Positions 49,459-59,573 of a stretch of 64,000 nt of DNA are shown here, in pieces. Each line of letters opens with the position of its first letter. Within the stretch, counting starts at the first letter, position 1. The DNA comes from Candidatus Iainarchaeum sp. (GTDB taxonomy: Archaea > B1Sed10-29 > WALL01). Both the position numbers and the translations under genes were made by a program. The stretch is from contig JAGMCR010000003.1 of NCBI GenBank assembly GCA_023129115.1, positions 1 through 64,000 on the forward strand. Reading direction: 5' to 3'. Below the pieces are notes generated by a model. The model saw only the letters and a program-made list of their open reading frames with translations, did not search any database and was not told the origin of the DNA.

Positions 49459-49552
49459 GCAATCACCCCGATGTATTATAAAGAAAGAAAGAGTTATAAA
49501 AAGCGTTGGGTGTAGGTCGATTGGGCTACTCCCTGATTTTGAGGCAACCGTT

Positions 49553-50920
49553 ATGTGTGGGATAGTCGCCTTAAGCAACGGAGATGTTGCGCACAAGCTG
49601 TATTATGGACTGTACTCAATACAGCACCGGGGCCAGGACTCTTGTGGCATAGCCACTTATGACCCGTCGAACCACCGGTTCCGGATGAAGAAGAAGCCTG
49701 GGCTTGTCCCCAATGTCTTCAGCAAGCAGGCGCTCGAAAACCTTTACGGGGAGATGGGGATAGGGCACGTGCGGTACCCGACAATCGGCAGTGACTTCGA
49801 GCGGGACGCACAGCCGTTCCTCTACGAGAACGAGATGGCGCTGGCGCACAACGGCAACATCGCGAATTACATGGAGATAGTCAAGGGGCTTGACATAAGG
49901 CCTGGCTCGATGTGCGACAGCGAGGCGCTAATGAACCTGCTGTTGCAGGAGATGAAGGCGAACGGGGGATTGCTTCCCGGCGTCGAGTCAGTAATGAACA
50001 AGCTCAACGGCTCTTATTCGGTCGTGGCGCTCGTTCCGGGCGAGGGCCTCGTGATTTTCCGTGACCCGCACGCCATCCGGCCGCTCGTCCTGAGCAAGTA
50101 CGGCGCCGCGTCCGAGAGCGTGGCGCTCGACATAATGGGCGAGGAAGTCGTAGACGACGTGGGCCCGGGCGAGTGCATTACGATAAAGGACGGCAAGATG
50201 GAGAGGAAGACGCTTGTTGAAAAGGAGCCAAGGCACTGCATGTTCGAGTGGGTGTACTTCAGCAGGCCGGACTCGACCATACAGAAGAAGCCTGTCTACG
50301 ACGTCAGGCTGCGGCTTGGGGAAGAGCTGGCGAAGCAGTGGGACAAGGACGTCGACGTCGTGATTCCTGTGCCTGACACCTCACGCGCGACCGCGCTGAA
50401 GTTCGCGAGGGAGATTGGCGCCCCGTACCGCGAGGGGCTGATAAAGAACAGGTATGTTTGGCGGACGTTCATAATGCCCCAGCAGGAGCTGCGCGAAGCG
50501 TCGGTCCGCGTGAAGCTCAACCCAATCATCCACGAAATCAAGGGCAAAAGGGTCGCTGTCGTCGACGACAGCATAGTGCGCGGGACCACGAGCCGCAAGA
50601 TAGTGAAGCTCCTGAGGGACGCTGGCGCGAAGGAAGTGCATTTTGTGGTTGCTTGCCCGCCCATCAAGTGGCCGTGCTTCTACGGCATTGACATGACCAA
50701 AAAGGCTGAGCTCGCCGCCGCGGGGTACGATGACGTGGAGAAGCAGATGGCGAAGCACATAGGCGCGGACTCGGTCACTTACCTTGGGATAGAGGGGCTG
50801 CGCAAGGCAATCGGCCTCAAGGGGCTGTGCACCGCGTGCCTCGACGGCGACTACCCGACTGATGTTTCAAAGCTTTTGGCCATGCAGGGCGAGGAAAGGC
50901 CCTACGAGGTGGATGAATGA
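49553..50920 (+). CDS. purF: Amidophosphoribosyltransferase
   Basis: 455 residues; ATG 49553 puts the N-terminal nucleophile Cys2 directly after Met (MCGIVALSNGD). Commits PRPP to purine synthesis. Glutaminase motifs: HRGQDSCGI, IGHVRYPTIG, LAHNGNIANY. PRPP-binding motif VAVVDDSIVRGTTSRKIVKL. No propeptide is encoded, so removal of Met alone activates it. A TATA-like TTATAAAAAG lies near 49494. Overlaps purD by 4 bases. Confidence 0.97.
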   Translation: MCGIVALSNGDVAHKLYYGLYSIQHRGQDSCGIATYDPSNHRFRMKKKPGLVPNVFSKQALENLYGEMGIGHVRYPTIGSDFERDAQPFLYENEMALAHNGNIANYMEIVKGLDIRPGSMCDSEALMNLLLQEMKANGGLLPGVESVMNKLNGSYSVVALVPGEGLVIFRDPHAIRPLVLSKYGAASESVALDIMGEEVVDDVGPGECITIKDGKMERKTLVEKEPRHCMFEWVYFSRPDSTIQKKPVYDVRLRLGEELAKQWDKDVDVVIPVPDTSRATALKFAREIGAPYREGLIKNRYVWRTFIMPQQELREASVRVKLNPIIHEIKGKRVAVVDDSIVRGTTSRKIVKLLRDAGAKEVHFVVACPPIKWPCFYGIDMTKKAELAAAGYDDVEKQMAKHIGADSVTYLGIEGLRKAIGLKGLCTACLDGDYPTDVSKLLAMQGEERPYEVDE

Positions 50921-52266
50921 AGGTGCTCCTCGTCGGGAACGGCGCGAGGGAGCACGTGATGGGAGAGGCATTGGCCAAGACTGCTGAGGTCTACTGCGTG
51001 ATGGGCGCCAACAACCCGGGCCTGGTGGCGCTGGCGGCGGGGCATGCGACGGGCAAGACAACCAACCCCGAGTTTGTGCTCAAGAAGGCCAAGGAATGGG
51101 GGGTGGACTACTGCGTTGTGGGGCCTGAGGCGCCGCTGGGGGAGGGCGTTACCGACGTACTTGAGGAAAACGGGATTCTGTGCGCGAGCCCGAGCAAGGC
51201 GGCCGCGCAAATCGAGCTCGACAAGAGCTTCTGCAGGGAGCTGATGGAAAAGCACGCGTGCCGCGGCAGGGCGGTCTACAAGGTGTTCGACAACGGGGAC
51301 GACGCCGCGGAGTTTATTGAGGTATACGACAAGCCTGTCGCGGTCAAGCCGCTTGGGCTGACCGGGGGCAAGGGCGTCAAGGTCGTTGCGGACGTGCCGG
51401 GCCAGCTCAAGACACTCGAGGCTGCCAAGAAGTACGCGAAGAAAGTAATCGAGGACGGGATTGGCGGCGGGGCCAGGGTCATAATCGAGGAAAAGCTCGA
51501 GGGGGAGGAGTTCACGATACAGGCGTTTGTTGATGGGGAATACGTTGTGCCGACGCCGGCTGTGCAGGACCACAAGTTCGCGTACGACGGCGACAAGGGA
51601 CCGTTCACCGGCGGCATGGGAAGCTACAGCAACGCGGGGATGCTCCTGCCGTTCATGAAGCAGGAGGACTACGACCAGGCAGTCGATGTTTTGCGGGACG
51701 TCGTGGCTGCGCTGAAGGCGGAAAACACGCCGTACAAGGGAGTGATGTACGGCCAGTTCATGCTTACTGGGGAGGGGCCAAAGGTCGTGGAGATAAACGC
51801 GCGCTTCGGAGACCCGGAGGCCATGAACGTCCTGCCAGTGCTGAAGACCCCTTACTGCGAGGTGTGCGAGGCCATAAACGAGGGCGAGCTCGTGAGCATC
51901 CCCCTGGAGTTCGAGCCGAAGGCGACCGTGTGCAAGTACATAGTGCCCAAGGGCTACCCCCAGAAGCCGGAGTCAGGGAAGAAGGTCAGGATAACGGGAA
52001 AGCCCAAGTCCCGGATGTACTATGCGTCGGTGGACAAGAAAAAGGATGGCATCCACATGTCGTCGAGCCGGGCGCTCGCGTTCGTCGGAATCGGCGACAC
52101 AATTGAGGAGGCCGAGGCCGTCGCCGCCAAGGACCTCTCGCTCGTCAAGGGCAGGGTGCAGTACAGGAAGGACATCGGCACGCCGGAGCTCATCCAAAAG
52201 CGGATAAGGCACATGAATGAGCTCAGGGAAGCCGTTAGGGTTATAAACCGCCCCATCACCAAATAA
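50917..52266 (+). CDS. purD: Phosphoribosylamine-glycine ligase
   Basis: 449 residues, ATP-grasp enzyme forming GAR. Motifs: LLVGNGAREHVMGEAL, VVGPEAPLGEGVTDVL, AVKPLGLTGGKGVKV, FTGGMGSYSNAG and VEINARFGDPEAMNVLPVL. Usual length. It is coupled to purF by a 4-base overlap and followed by purE after 16 bases. Confidence 0.97.
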   Translation: MKVLLVGNGAREHVMGEALAKTAEVYCVMGANNPGLVALAAGHATGKTTNPEFVLKKAKEWGVDYCVVGPEAPLGEGVTDVLEENGILCASPSKAAAQIELDKSFCRELMEKHACRGRAVYKVFDNGDDAAEFIEVYDKPVAVKPLGLTGGKGVKVVADVPGQLKTLEAAKKYAKKVIEDGIGGGARVIIEEKLEGEEFTIQAFVDGEYVVPTPAVQDHKFAYDGDKGPFTGGMGSYSNAGMLLPFMKQEDYDQAVDVLRDVVAALKAENTPYKGVMYGQFMLTGEGPKVVEINARFGDPEAMNVLPVLKTPYCEVCEAINEGELVSIPLEFEPKATVCKYIVPKGYPQKPESGKKVRITGKPKSRMYYASVDKKKDGIHMSSSRALAFVGIGDTIEEAEAVAAKDLSLVKGRVQYRKDIGTPELIQKRIRHMNELREAVRVINRPITK

Positions 52267-52282
52267 ATAGGGTGAGCCCCAA

Positions 52283-52750
52283 ATGCAAATTACGGTTATT
52301 TTAGGGTCTTCTTCTGACGCCCCAATCGCTGAAAAATGCACGAAAGTGCTTGAGCGGTTTGGGGTGGAGCACGAGGTCAGGGTTGCTTCTGCACACCGCG
52401 CGCCGGAAATTGTCAAGGAGCTTGTGGAGTCCTCGGACTCCGAAGTTTTCATCGCGATTGCTGGTTTGGCTGCGGCATTGCCGGGCGTGGTCGCGTCGCA
52501 CACCACGAGGCCGGTCATCGGAGTGCCGGTCGGCGTGAAGCTGGACGGGCTTGACGCGTTCCTCTCGATTGCGCAGATGCCCCCGGGCATACCGGTGGCG
52601 ACCGTCGGCATCGACAGGGGGGACAACGCCGCGGTGCTTGCGGTGGAGATTCTTGCGGCAAAGGACGACGCATTGAGGCAAAAGCTCGGCGAGTACAGGG
52701 AAGAAATGAAAGAAAAGGTGAAGAAGCAGGACGAGGAGATGAGGAAGTGA
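52283..52750 (+). CDS. purE: AIR carboxylase / CAIR mutase
   Basis: 155 residues. The core is [31 protein letters not shown] (catalytic His), and [20 protein letters not shown]. The loop usually written GAAHLPG reads GLAAALPG here, so the second conserved histidine is replaced by alanine. No purK lies in the window; the enzyme may use CO2 directly, or purK is elsewhere. The C-terminal tail is a charged helix. Overlaps purB by 4 bases. Confidence 0.93.
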   Translation: MQITVILGSSSDAPIAEKCTKVLERFGVEHEVRVASAHRAPEIVKELVESSDSEVFIAIAGLAAALPGVVASHTTRPVIGVPVGVKLDGLDAFLSIAQMPPGIPVATVGIDRGDNAAVLAVEILAAKDDALRQKLGEYREEMKEKVKKQDEEMRK

Positions 52751-54057
52751 TCCATCCAATCGAGTACAGGTACAGGTTCCCCGAGATGTACGCGCTGTTC
52801 GACGAGGAGTCGAAGCTGCAGAAGATGCTGCAGGTCGAAGTGGCGCTCGCGAGGGCGCACGCGCGGATTGGGGCGATACCGAAGAAGGACGCGAGGGCGA
52901 TTGCCGCCGCGGCCAAGAGGGTGAAGCTCGAGCGCGTCAAGAAAATCGAGAAGCGGACGCACCACGACGTGATGGCGGTCGCTGACGCGCTGGCCGAGAA
53001 GGCGGGCGCGGCCGGCAAGTGGGTGCACATGGGCGCCACGTCGTACGATATTGTGGACACCATGTGGGCATTGATACTAAAAGACGCCGCTGTTCTGCTG
53101 GCGAAGGACCTGAAGGCGCTCAAGAAAGAGCTGCGCAGGCTCGCGAAAAAGCACAGGAAGACCGTGATGGTCGGAAGGACGCACGGGCAGCACGCGCTGC
53201 CGATTACATTCGGGCTCAAGTGCGCGGTCTGGCTGAGCGAGGTGCAGGCGCACGAGGAGCGGCTTCAGCAGCTCCAGAAGCGCGTGCTTGTCGGAAAGAT
53301 GAGCGGCGCAGTAGGGACGTTCGCGGGGTTTGGCACCACGCGCGTACAAAAGCTTGTGATGAAGGAGCTGGGGCTCGGCGAGCCTGGGGCCACGAACCAG
53401 GTCGTGCAGCGCGAGGGCATGGCGGAGATGGTCGCGTTCACAGGAATAGTCGCGGGGACCGTCGAAAAGATTGCGAAGGAAGTCAGGAACCTCTCGCGCA
53501 GCGAGATAAAGGAAGTCGAGGAGGCCTTCGCCAAGGGGCAGGTCGGCAGCTCGACCATGCCGCAGAAGCGGAACCCGCACAAGAGCGAGAACCTGTGCGG
53601 CGTCGCGCGGGTGATACGGAGCAACGTGATGGTCGCGATGGAGAACATTGCGCTCGAGCACGAGCGCGACCTGACGAACTCAAGTGCGGAGAGGATTATT
53701 CTCCCGGAGAGCTTTGTGCTAACGGACTATTCGCTGAGGCAGATGGCATCGATACTCCATGGGCTGAATGTCTACCCCAAGAGGATGAGGGAAAACCTTG
53801 AGGCGGACGAGTACGTCATGAGTGAGTCCATCATGCTGGCGCTCGTGAAGAAGGGCGTGCCGCGGCAGAAGGCGCACGCCATGGTGAAGAAGGCGGCGAT
53901 GGCTTCGTTCACCAGGGGCAGGGATTACCGGGCCACTGTGGCGAAGGCGGCTTCGGCGTGGCTGTCGGGAAAAGAATTGGACAAGGCAATGGACCCGCAC
54001 TCCTACCTAGGCGAAAGCACGAGGGTTGTCGACAAAGTGCTGAGGGAATGCAGATGA
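52747..54057 (+). CDS. purB: Adenylosuccinate lyase
   Basis: 436 residues from GTG 52747. Works twice in the pathway (SAICAR to AICAR; adenylosuccinate to AMP). Motifs: [45 protein letters not shown] (general acid His), and the signature [15 protein letters not shown] with the catalytic serine. Normal length. Coupled to purE and purM by short overlaps. Confidence 0.97.
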   Translation: MIHPIEYRYRFPEMYALFDEESKLQKMLQVEVALARAHARIGAIPKKDARAIAAAAKRVKLERVKKIEKRTHHDVMAVADALAEKAGAAGKWVHMGATSYDIVDTMWALILKDAAVLLAKDLKALKKELRRLAKKHRKTVMVGRTHGQHALPITFGLKCAVWLSEVQAHEERLQQLQKRVLVGKMSGAVGTFAGFGTTRVQKLVMKELGLGEPGATNQVVQREGMAEMVAFTGIVAGTVEKIAKEVRNLSRSEIKEVEEAFAKGQVGSSTMPQKRNPHKSENLCGVARVIRSNVMVAMENIALEHERDLTNSSAERIILPESFVLTDYSLRQMASILHGLNVYPKRMRENLEADEYVMSESIMLALVKKGVPRQKAHAMVKKAAMASFTRGRDYRATVAKAASAWLSGKELDKAMDPHSYLGESTRVVDKVLRECR

Positions 54058-55076
54058 GCTTGACTTACGCGGAAAGCGGCGTGGACAGGGAAAAGCGTGG
54101 CGCTGCGAAGAGCGTGTTCTCTGCGTTCGAGTCAACTTATTCGCTTTCGAAGTATGGCGCGCCGGTGGCGCTGCCGTACAACACTGTTTATCCGGTTGGC
54201 GATAAGTACAATGTGAAGACTTGTGACGGCGTTGGGACCAAGGTGATGCTGGCCGAGCTTGCTGAAAAGCATGACACGATTGGGATTGACGCAGTGGCCA
54301 TGGTCACGAACGACGCGATAAGGTGTGGCGCCGAGCCGATTGCGCTGACGAATGTCATTGACGTGAAGGAGTCGGCGGCGGAGCTGCTGGCTGCGCTGCA
54401 GAAGGGGCTGCAGAAGGGTTCAGAGCAATCGGGCTGCCCCATGGTCGGCGGCGAGACCGCGGACGTGCCCGAGCTGATGACTGCGCTCTACCACATTAAT
54501 TGTGACTGCGTTGCAGAGGTTGAAAAGAGCAACGTGGTTGACGGGAAGGGCATTGCGGACGGCGATGCTGTTGTTGGGATTCCGAGCAGTGGGCTGCACA
54601 GCAATGGAATCAGCCTCGTGCGGAGGGCATTGTTCAAGAAGTGGGGGGGGAAGTACGGCGCGCACGACAAGCCCGACGGGCTTGAGAGGGAACTGGTGTT
54701 CGAGGCGCTCGAGCCCACGCGGGTTTACGTCAAGCCGGTGCTGAAGGCGATAACAGAGTACAGCGTGAAGGCCGCGGTGCACATAACGGGTGATGCGTAC
54801 CTAAAGTTCGGGGCGCTGTTCAAGTCTTCGCCGGGGATTGGCTTTGCGTTCGACAAGTTTGAGCCACAGCCGATTTTTGGATTGATTCAGGAGCAGGGCG
54901 TTGACTGGAAGGAGATGTTCAGGACGTTCAACATGGGGTGGGGTTTCGCACTTGTCGTGCCCAGTGGAGAGGCAGACGCCGTGGCGCAGCTTGTGGGCGG
55001 CACGGAAATAGGCAAAGCGACTGGCCAAAAGGGGGAGATAAGCGTCAGTCACAACGGGAAGGAAATGAATCTTTAA
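54054..55076 (+). CDS. purM: Phosphoribosylformylglycinamidine cyclo-ligase (AIR synthetase)
   Basis: 340 residues; ATG 54054 overlaps the purB stop (ATGA). Starts [20 protein letters not shown]. Motifs: KTCDGVGTKVMLAELAEKHD, VAMVTNDAIRCGAEPIALTN, GCPMVGGETADVPELM, IPSSGLHSNGISLVRRAL, and MGWGFALVVP. Closes the imidazole ring. Overlaps purL by 1 base. Confidence 0.96.
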   Translation: MSLTYAESGVDREKRGAAKSVFSAFESTYSLSKYGAPVALPYNTVYPVGDKYNVKTCDGVGTKVMLAELAEKHDTIGIDAVAMVTNDAIRCGAEPIALTNVIDVKESAAELLAALQKGLQKGSEQSGCPMVGGETADVPELMTALYHINCDCVAEVEKSNVVDGKGIADGDAVVGIPSSGLHSNGISLVRRALFKKWGGKYGAHDKPDGLERELVFEALEPTRVYVKPVLKAITEYSVKAAVHITGDAYLKFGALFKSSPGIGFAFDKFEPQPIFGLIQEQGVDWKEMFRTFNMGWGFALVVPSGEADAVAQLVGGTEIGKATGQKGEISVSHNGKEMNL

Positions 55077-57988
55077 TGGCCACTAGGATACTCGTGAGGT
55101 TCAGGGGGCAATACCCTGACGCGAGGGCAGGTTACGTCGAGAAGAGGATAAATTCCTATCTTGGGATAAGCGCGTCGGTGGATAGGGTTGACGTCTACAC
55201 GATTGAAGAAGGCCTTGGGGGGGAAGAGCTCGAGAAGGCAGAGAGCCTGTTCGTGGACCCCGTGACGCAGGAGACACTGGCTGACGGCGACTACGAGAGC
55301 CTGGTGGAGGTTGGGTTCCTGCCAGGCGTGAAGGACACTGTTGGCGAGACGTCGAGGAAGGCGCTGTCCGAATTGGCGGGGAGGGATGTGGGCCCGATTT
55401 ACACTTCTGTCCAGTACCGGCTGAGGGGCGCCGGCAAGGAAGAGACGGAGCGCATTGCGGCAGAGCTTCTCGCAAACAGCATGATACAGCACTGGAGGGT
55501 GTTCGGCCGGGGCGAAAACGTGGAGATGCCTATCCCAAAGGTGGAGCTGGGGCACGTCGGCGAGGCAAAAGCCGTCAGCCTCGAGCTGGACGACGCCGGG
55601 CTGGAGAAGCTTAGCGCGGACTGCTCGCTTGCACTGGGCCTGGCCGACATGAAGACGATAAAGGAGTATTACTCGCGCGAGGCGGTGGGGGCAGAGCGCG
55701 CGGAGAACGGTTTGCCGGAGTCGCCCACTGACGTGGAGCTCGAGATAATCGCGCAGACGCAGAGCGAGCACTGCAAGCACAGGATATTCAACGGCAGGAT
55801 AAAGTACTCGGGGCCGGAGGGAAAAGAAGAGATTGACAGCCTCTTCAAGAGCTACATCAAGAAGTCGAGCGAAGAAATCGCGAAGCAGCGTAGGTGGATT
55901 GTCTCGATGTTCTGGGACAACGCGGGCGTGGCGTCGCTGAACGATGAATGGAATTACGTCGTGAAGTGCGAGACTCACAACAGCCCGAGCGCGCTCGACC
56001 CGTACGGCGGGGCGATTACGGGCATAGTTGGGGTGTACAGGGACCCGATGGGCACGGGCCTCGGCAGCAAGATAGTTGGGAGCACTTACGGCTTCTGCAC
56101 CGGGAGCCCATTTTATGATGGCGAGCTTAGGCCGAGGATGCCTCCGAAGCGGCTGCTGGACGGCGTTGTCGAGGGCGTCAAGGACGGCGGGAACAAGAGC
56201 GGCATCCCGACTGCGTGCGGGACAGTGTTCTTCGACGACGGCTGGCTCGGGAAGCCGCTGGTCTACGTGTCTGCGGTTGGCCTGATGCCGAAGGAAGTTG
56301 CCGGCAGGAAATCGCACGAGAAGCACATTGACTCCGGCGACCGTGTGGTGATGGCCGGCGGCAGGGTAGGCAAGGACGGAATCCACGGCGCGACCGAGAG
56401 CAGCCTCGAGGGCGGCGCGTGGATTACTGCTGGCCACGTGCAAATTGGCGACCCGTTCACGCAGAAGAAGGTGCAGGACTTCATACTGGAGGCCCGGGAC
56501 GAGGGGCTGTACAACGCAATAACTGACCTTGGGGCTGGGGGGATTTCTTCTGCGGCTGGCGAGAGCGCGTGCATGAGCAACGGGTGCACCCTGGACCTGG
56601 ACCAGGTCCCGCTGAAGTACTTGGGGCTGGAGCCGTGGGAGATACTGGTGTCCGAGTCGCAGGAAAGGATGCTGCTTGCCGTGCCGCCAAAGAACATGGA
56701 GCGGCTGCGCGAGCTTGCGGAGAGGCATGACGTCGAGATGAGCGACATCGGCGTGTTCGAGGGCACTGGAAAGTTCACTGCGCTGTACGGCGGGAAAAAA
56801 GTGTGCTTCCTGGACATGGGCTTCCTGCACGCTGGGTTCCCGCAGCTGCAGCTAGAGGCCGAGTGGGCGCCGAAGGAGTGGGACGAGCCGACGCTGCCCG
56901 AGGAGGAGCATGGCAGGCTGATTCACGAGATGGTCGCGAGGGAGAACATTGCGAGCAAGGAGTGGGTGCAGAGGCAGTACGACCACGAGGTGCAGGGCGG
57001 CAGCGTGATAAAGCCGTTCATCGGCGCGGGGAACGACGGCCCGGGCGACGCTGCTGTGCTCAGGCCTGTGCTCGACAGGAAGGAGGGGCTGGCGATTGCG
57101 GCCGGGTTCAACCCGAAGTACAGCAAGATTGACGCCTACCACATGGCCGCGCTTTCCCTGGACGAGGCGCTGCGCAAGGTGATTTCTGTGGGCGCGGCCT
57201 TGGGGCACGTGGCGCTGAACGACAACTTCTGCTGGCCCAACTCGGTTTACGACAGCGAGAAGAACCCGGACGGCAGGCACAAGCTCGCGCAGCTGGTGCG
57301 GGCGAACAAGGCGCTTTACGACTACACGACTTACTTTGGGACGCCGTGCATCTCGGGCAAGGACAGCATGTTCATTGATGGGGCGGTCAAGGACTCAAGC
57401 GGAAAGGAGCACAAGGTAAGTGGGCTAGGGGCCGTGATGTTCACTGCGGTCGCCAAGGTGAACGACGTTGAGAAGTGCGTGTCGATGGACTTCAAGGGTG
57501 GGGGGGATTACGTTTACATCGTGGGGGAGACGAACGCGGAGCTCGGGGCAAGCGAGTACTACGAGGCCCGGGGCGCCGTTGGAAATGGGGTGCCGGAGCT
57601 CGACAAGGAAAAGGCGAAGAAGAATTACGAGTCGGTGGAGGCGGCGATTGCAAAGGGGATTGTCAGGTCGTGCCACGGCTGCTACCGCGGCGGGCTCGGC
57701 GTCGCGCTCGTGATGTGCTGTGCCGCGGGGGACGTCGGCGCGGAGATAGGCCTGGACGGGCTTCCCGGTAATGCGAAAACCGTGGTGGAGAGGCTTTATT
57801 CGGAGAGCGGGGCGAGGTTTGTTGTTACTGTTGCGCCGGAGTGCGCGAGTGAGTTTGAGTCGCTTGTCGCGGATGCAAAGCGGATTGGCACGGTTGGCGG
57901 CGACTCGCTGAAGATAACTGGCGTTCTTGACGAGAAAGTGAAGGCGCTGCGCGAGAGCTGGCAAAAGACGTTCAGGGGGTTCTGGTGA
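55076..57988 (+). CDS. purL: FGAM synthase, PurS-like domain fused to PurL
   Basis: 970 residues from ATG 55076. The N-terminal region (about 1-165) resembles PurS and the N-terminal domain of large PurL, with ATRILVRFRGQYPDARAGYV. The synthetase core follows: IAQTQSEHCKHRIFNG (catalytic His), VKCETHNSPSALDPYGGAI, TDLGAGGISSAAGESA, then a second AIRS-like half with GTPCISGKDSMFIDG. It lacks the C-terminal glutaminase of the E. coli 1295-residue enzyme; purQ supplies it next door. So it is an intermediate architecture between PurSQL and single-chain FGAMS. Confidence 0.96.
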   Translation: MATRILVRFRGQYPDARAGYVEKRINSYLGISASVDRVDVYTIEEGLGGEELEKAESLFVDPVTQETLADGDYESLVEVGFLPGVKDTVGETSRKALSELAGRDVGPIYTSVQYRLRGAGKEETERIAAELLANSMIQHWRVFGRGENVEMPIPKVELGHVGEAKAVSLELDDAGLEKLSADCSLALGLADMKTIKEYYSREAVGAERAENGLPESPTDVELEIIAQTQSEHCKHRIFNGRIKYSGPEGKEEIDSLFKSYIKKSSEEIAKQRRWIVSMFWDNAGVASLNDEWNYVVKCETHNSPSALDPYGGAITGIVGVYRDPMGTGLGSKIVGSTYGFCTGSPFYDGELRPRMPPKRLLDGVVEGVKDGGNKSGIPTACGTVFFDDGWLGKPLVYVSAVGLMPKEVAGRKSHEKHIDSGDRVVMAGGRVGKDGIHGATESSLEGGAWITAGHVQIGDPFTQKKVQDFILEARDEGLYNAITDLGAGGISSAAGESACMSNGCTLDLDQVPLKYLGLEPWEILVSESQERMLLAVPPKNMERLRELAERHDVEMSDIGVFEGTGKFTALYGGKKVCFLDMGFLHAGFPQLQLEAEWAPKEWDEPTLPEEEHGRLIHEMVARENIASKEWVQRQYDHEVQGGSVIKPFIGAGNDGPGDAAVLRPVLDRKEGLAIAAGFNPKYSKIDAYHMAALSLDEALRKVISVGAALGHVALNDNFCWPNSVYDSEKNPDGRHKLAQLVRANKALYDYTTYFGTPCISGKDSMFIDGAVKDSSGKEHKVSGLGAVMFTAVAKVNDVEKCVSMDFKGGGDYVYIVGETNAELGASEYYEARGAVGNGVPELDKEKAKKNYESVEAAIAKGIVRSCHGCYRGGLGVALVMCCAAGDVGAEIGLDGLPGNAKTVVERLYSESGARFVVTVAPECASEFESLVADAKRIGTVGGDSLKITGVLDEKVKALRESWQKTFRGFW

Positions 57989-58725
57989 TGGTCAAGGCAG
58001 TGGTCCTCACGGGCTACGGGATTAACTGCGACTACGAGACGACCCGCGCGCTTGAGCTGGCGGGCGCGGAGCCGGAGAGGGTTCACATTAGTTCCCTTGT
58101 GTCGAAGAGCCTTGACAGCTACCAGATACTCGTCGTGCCGGGGGGGTTCTCGTTCGGCGACGACATTGCCGCGGGGAAGATGCTCGCGAACAAAATGAAG
58201 CATGTGGCTGGCAGGCAAATCGAAAAGTTCATTACGGACGGAAAGCTCGTGATTGGGATTTGCAACGGGTTCCAGGCGCTGGTGAAGTACGCACTGCTGC
58301 CCGAGGTGGGCGAGCAAAAGGTGACGCTCACGTTCAACGGGTCCGGGAGGTTTGAGGACAGGTGGGTGCCGCTCAAGCCGGTGGGCGACAAGTGCGTTTG
58401 GACACGAGGCATCGAGGAGCTTTACCTGCCTGTGCGGCACGGCGAGGGCAAGCTCGTGGCGCCGCCCGAAGTGCTGAAGGACATAGAGGGCAGGGGCCTG
58501 GTCGCTCTGAGGTACGGCGGCTCGGGCTACCCTGACAACCCGAACGGGTCGCTGAACGACATCGCGGGGCTCTGTGACCCTAGCGGCAGGGTGTTTGGGC
58601 TGATGCCACACCCGGAGGCCTACCTGCACAGGACGAACCACCCTCGGTGGACGCGCGGGGAAAGCGGGACGCTGGGGCTTGAGGTCTTCAGGAACGCGGT
58701 GGACTATGCGGAGGCGGAATTATGA
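57988..58725 (+). CDS. purQ: FGAM synthase glutaminase subunit
   Basis: 245 residues; class I glutaminase delivering ammonia to PurL. The nucleophile elbow is GICNGFQALVK and the His-Glu pair lies in LMPHPEAYLH. YGINCDYETTRALELAGAEP at the start is typical of PurQ. ATG 57988 overlaps the purL stop (TGATG); an in-frame GTG sits one codon earlier. Overlaps purC by 4 bases. Confidence 0.96.
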   Translation: MVKAVVLTGYGINCDYETTRALELAGAEPERVHISSLVSKSLDSYQILVVPGGFSFGDDIAAGKMLANKMKHVAGRQIEKFITDGKLVIGICNGFQALVKYALLPEVGEQKVTLTFNGSGRFEDRWVPLKPVGDKCVWTRGIEELYLPVRHGEGKLVAPPEVLKDIEGRGLVALRYGGSGYPDNPNGSLNDIAGLCDPSGRVFGLMPHPEAYLHRTNHPRWTRGESGTLGLEVFRNAVDYAEAEL

Positions 58726-59573
58726 TAGTCACCGAGACTGGCCTTGGCTTCCCAAAGAGGCGGGGCAAGGTCAGGGATGTTTATGACCTTGGGGACAAAA
58801 TTCTGCTTGTTGCGACAGACCGTGTGTCTGCGTTCGACGTCGTGTTCAAGGAAGGCATCCCGAACAAGGGGAAAGCGCTGACCGGGATTTCTAATTACTG
58901 GTTCAGACGGATGGGGGGCATCGCGAAGAACGCGAACATTGCGGAGTGGCCGGAAGAGCTCAAGACGCCGGAATTGGAGGGCCGCGCGGTGCTGCAGAAG
59001 AAGGCAGAGGTTCTTCCGCTCGAGTTCATTGTGCGTGGGTACCTGGTCGGGTCGGCGTGGAGGAGCTACAAGAAGGACGGCAAGGTGCATGGTGTTGAGT
59101 TGCCTGCCGGGCTAAAGGAAAACCAGAGGCTTGACGAGCCGATGTTCACGCCCTCCACCAAGGCAGAAGTGGGCCATGACGAGAACATTAGCATTGCACA
59201 GGCGAGGGAAATCAGTGGGTACACGGACGAGGCCATGGAGAAGTCGCTTAGGATTTACGACGAGGCGTACCGGCACGCTGAAGGCAAGGGGATAATAATC
59301 TGTGACACGAAGTTTGAGTTTGGGCTTGTTGACGGGGAGCTTGTGCTGATTGACGAGCTGTTGACGCCTGACTCGTCGCGGTTTTGGTACAAGGAGAGCT
59401 ACGAGGCGGGCGAGCCGAAGTCTATGGACAAGGAGTACTTGCGGGAGTATTTGATGGGCCTGGACTGGGACCGCAGCCCACCTCCGCCGGCACTGCCTGA
59501 TGAAGTGGTCAACGAGCTGAGCAAGAGATATACGGAGATTCACGAGGCAATAACGGGTGAGAAAATTGTTTGA
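58722..59573 (+). CDS. purC: SAICAR synthetase
   Basis: 283 residues. Joins aspartate to CAIR with ATP. Motifs: [66 protein letters not shown], and [14 protein letters not shown]. Longer type as in yeast and some bacteria rather than the 240-residue form. Overlaps the GMP synthase gene by 17 bases. Confidence 0.96.
   Translation: MIVTETGLGFPKRRGKVRDVYDLGDKILLVATDRVSAFDVVFKEGIPNKGKALTGISNYWFRRMGGIAKNANIAEWPEELKTPELEGRAVLQKKAEVLPLEFIVRGYLVGSAWRSYKKDGKVHGVELPAGLKENQRLDEPMFTPSTKAEVGHDENISIAQAREISGYTDEAMEKSLRIYDEAYRHAEGKGIIICDTKFEFGLVDGELVLIDELLTPDSSRFWYKESYEAGEPKSMDKEYLREYLMGLDWDRSPPPPALPDEVVNELSKRYTEIHEAITGEKIV

Noticed and set aside
55073-56830. 585-codon open frame antisense to purL
   Set aside because: It is complementary to a secure gene, has an arginine/proline/histidine-rich composition typical of the opposite strand of GC-rich coding DNA, and has no recognisable domain or start signal. 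The long antisense frames at 1860-2714, 3281-4135 and 61113-62402 were rejected for the same reason.
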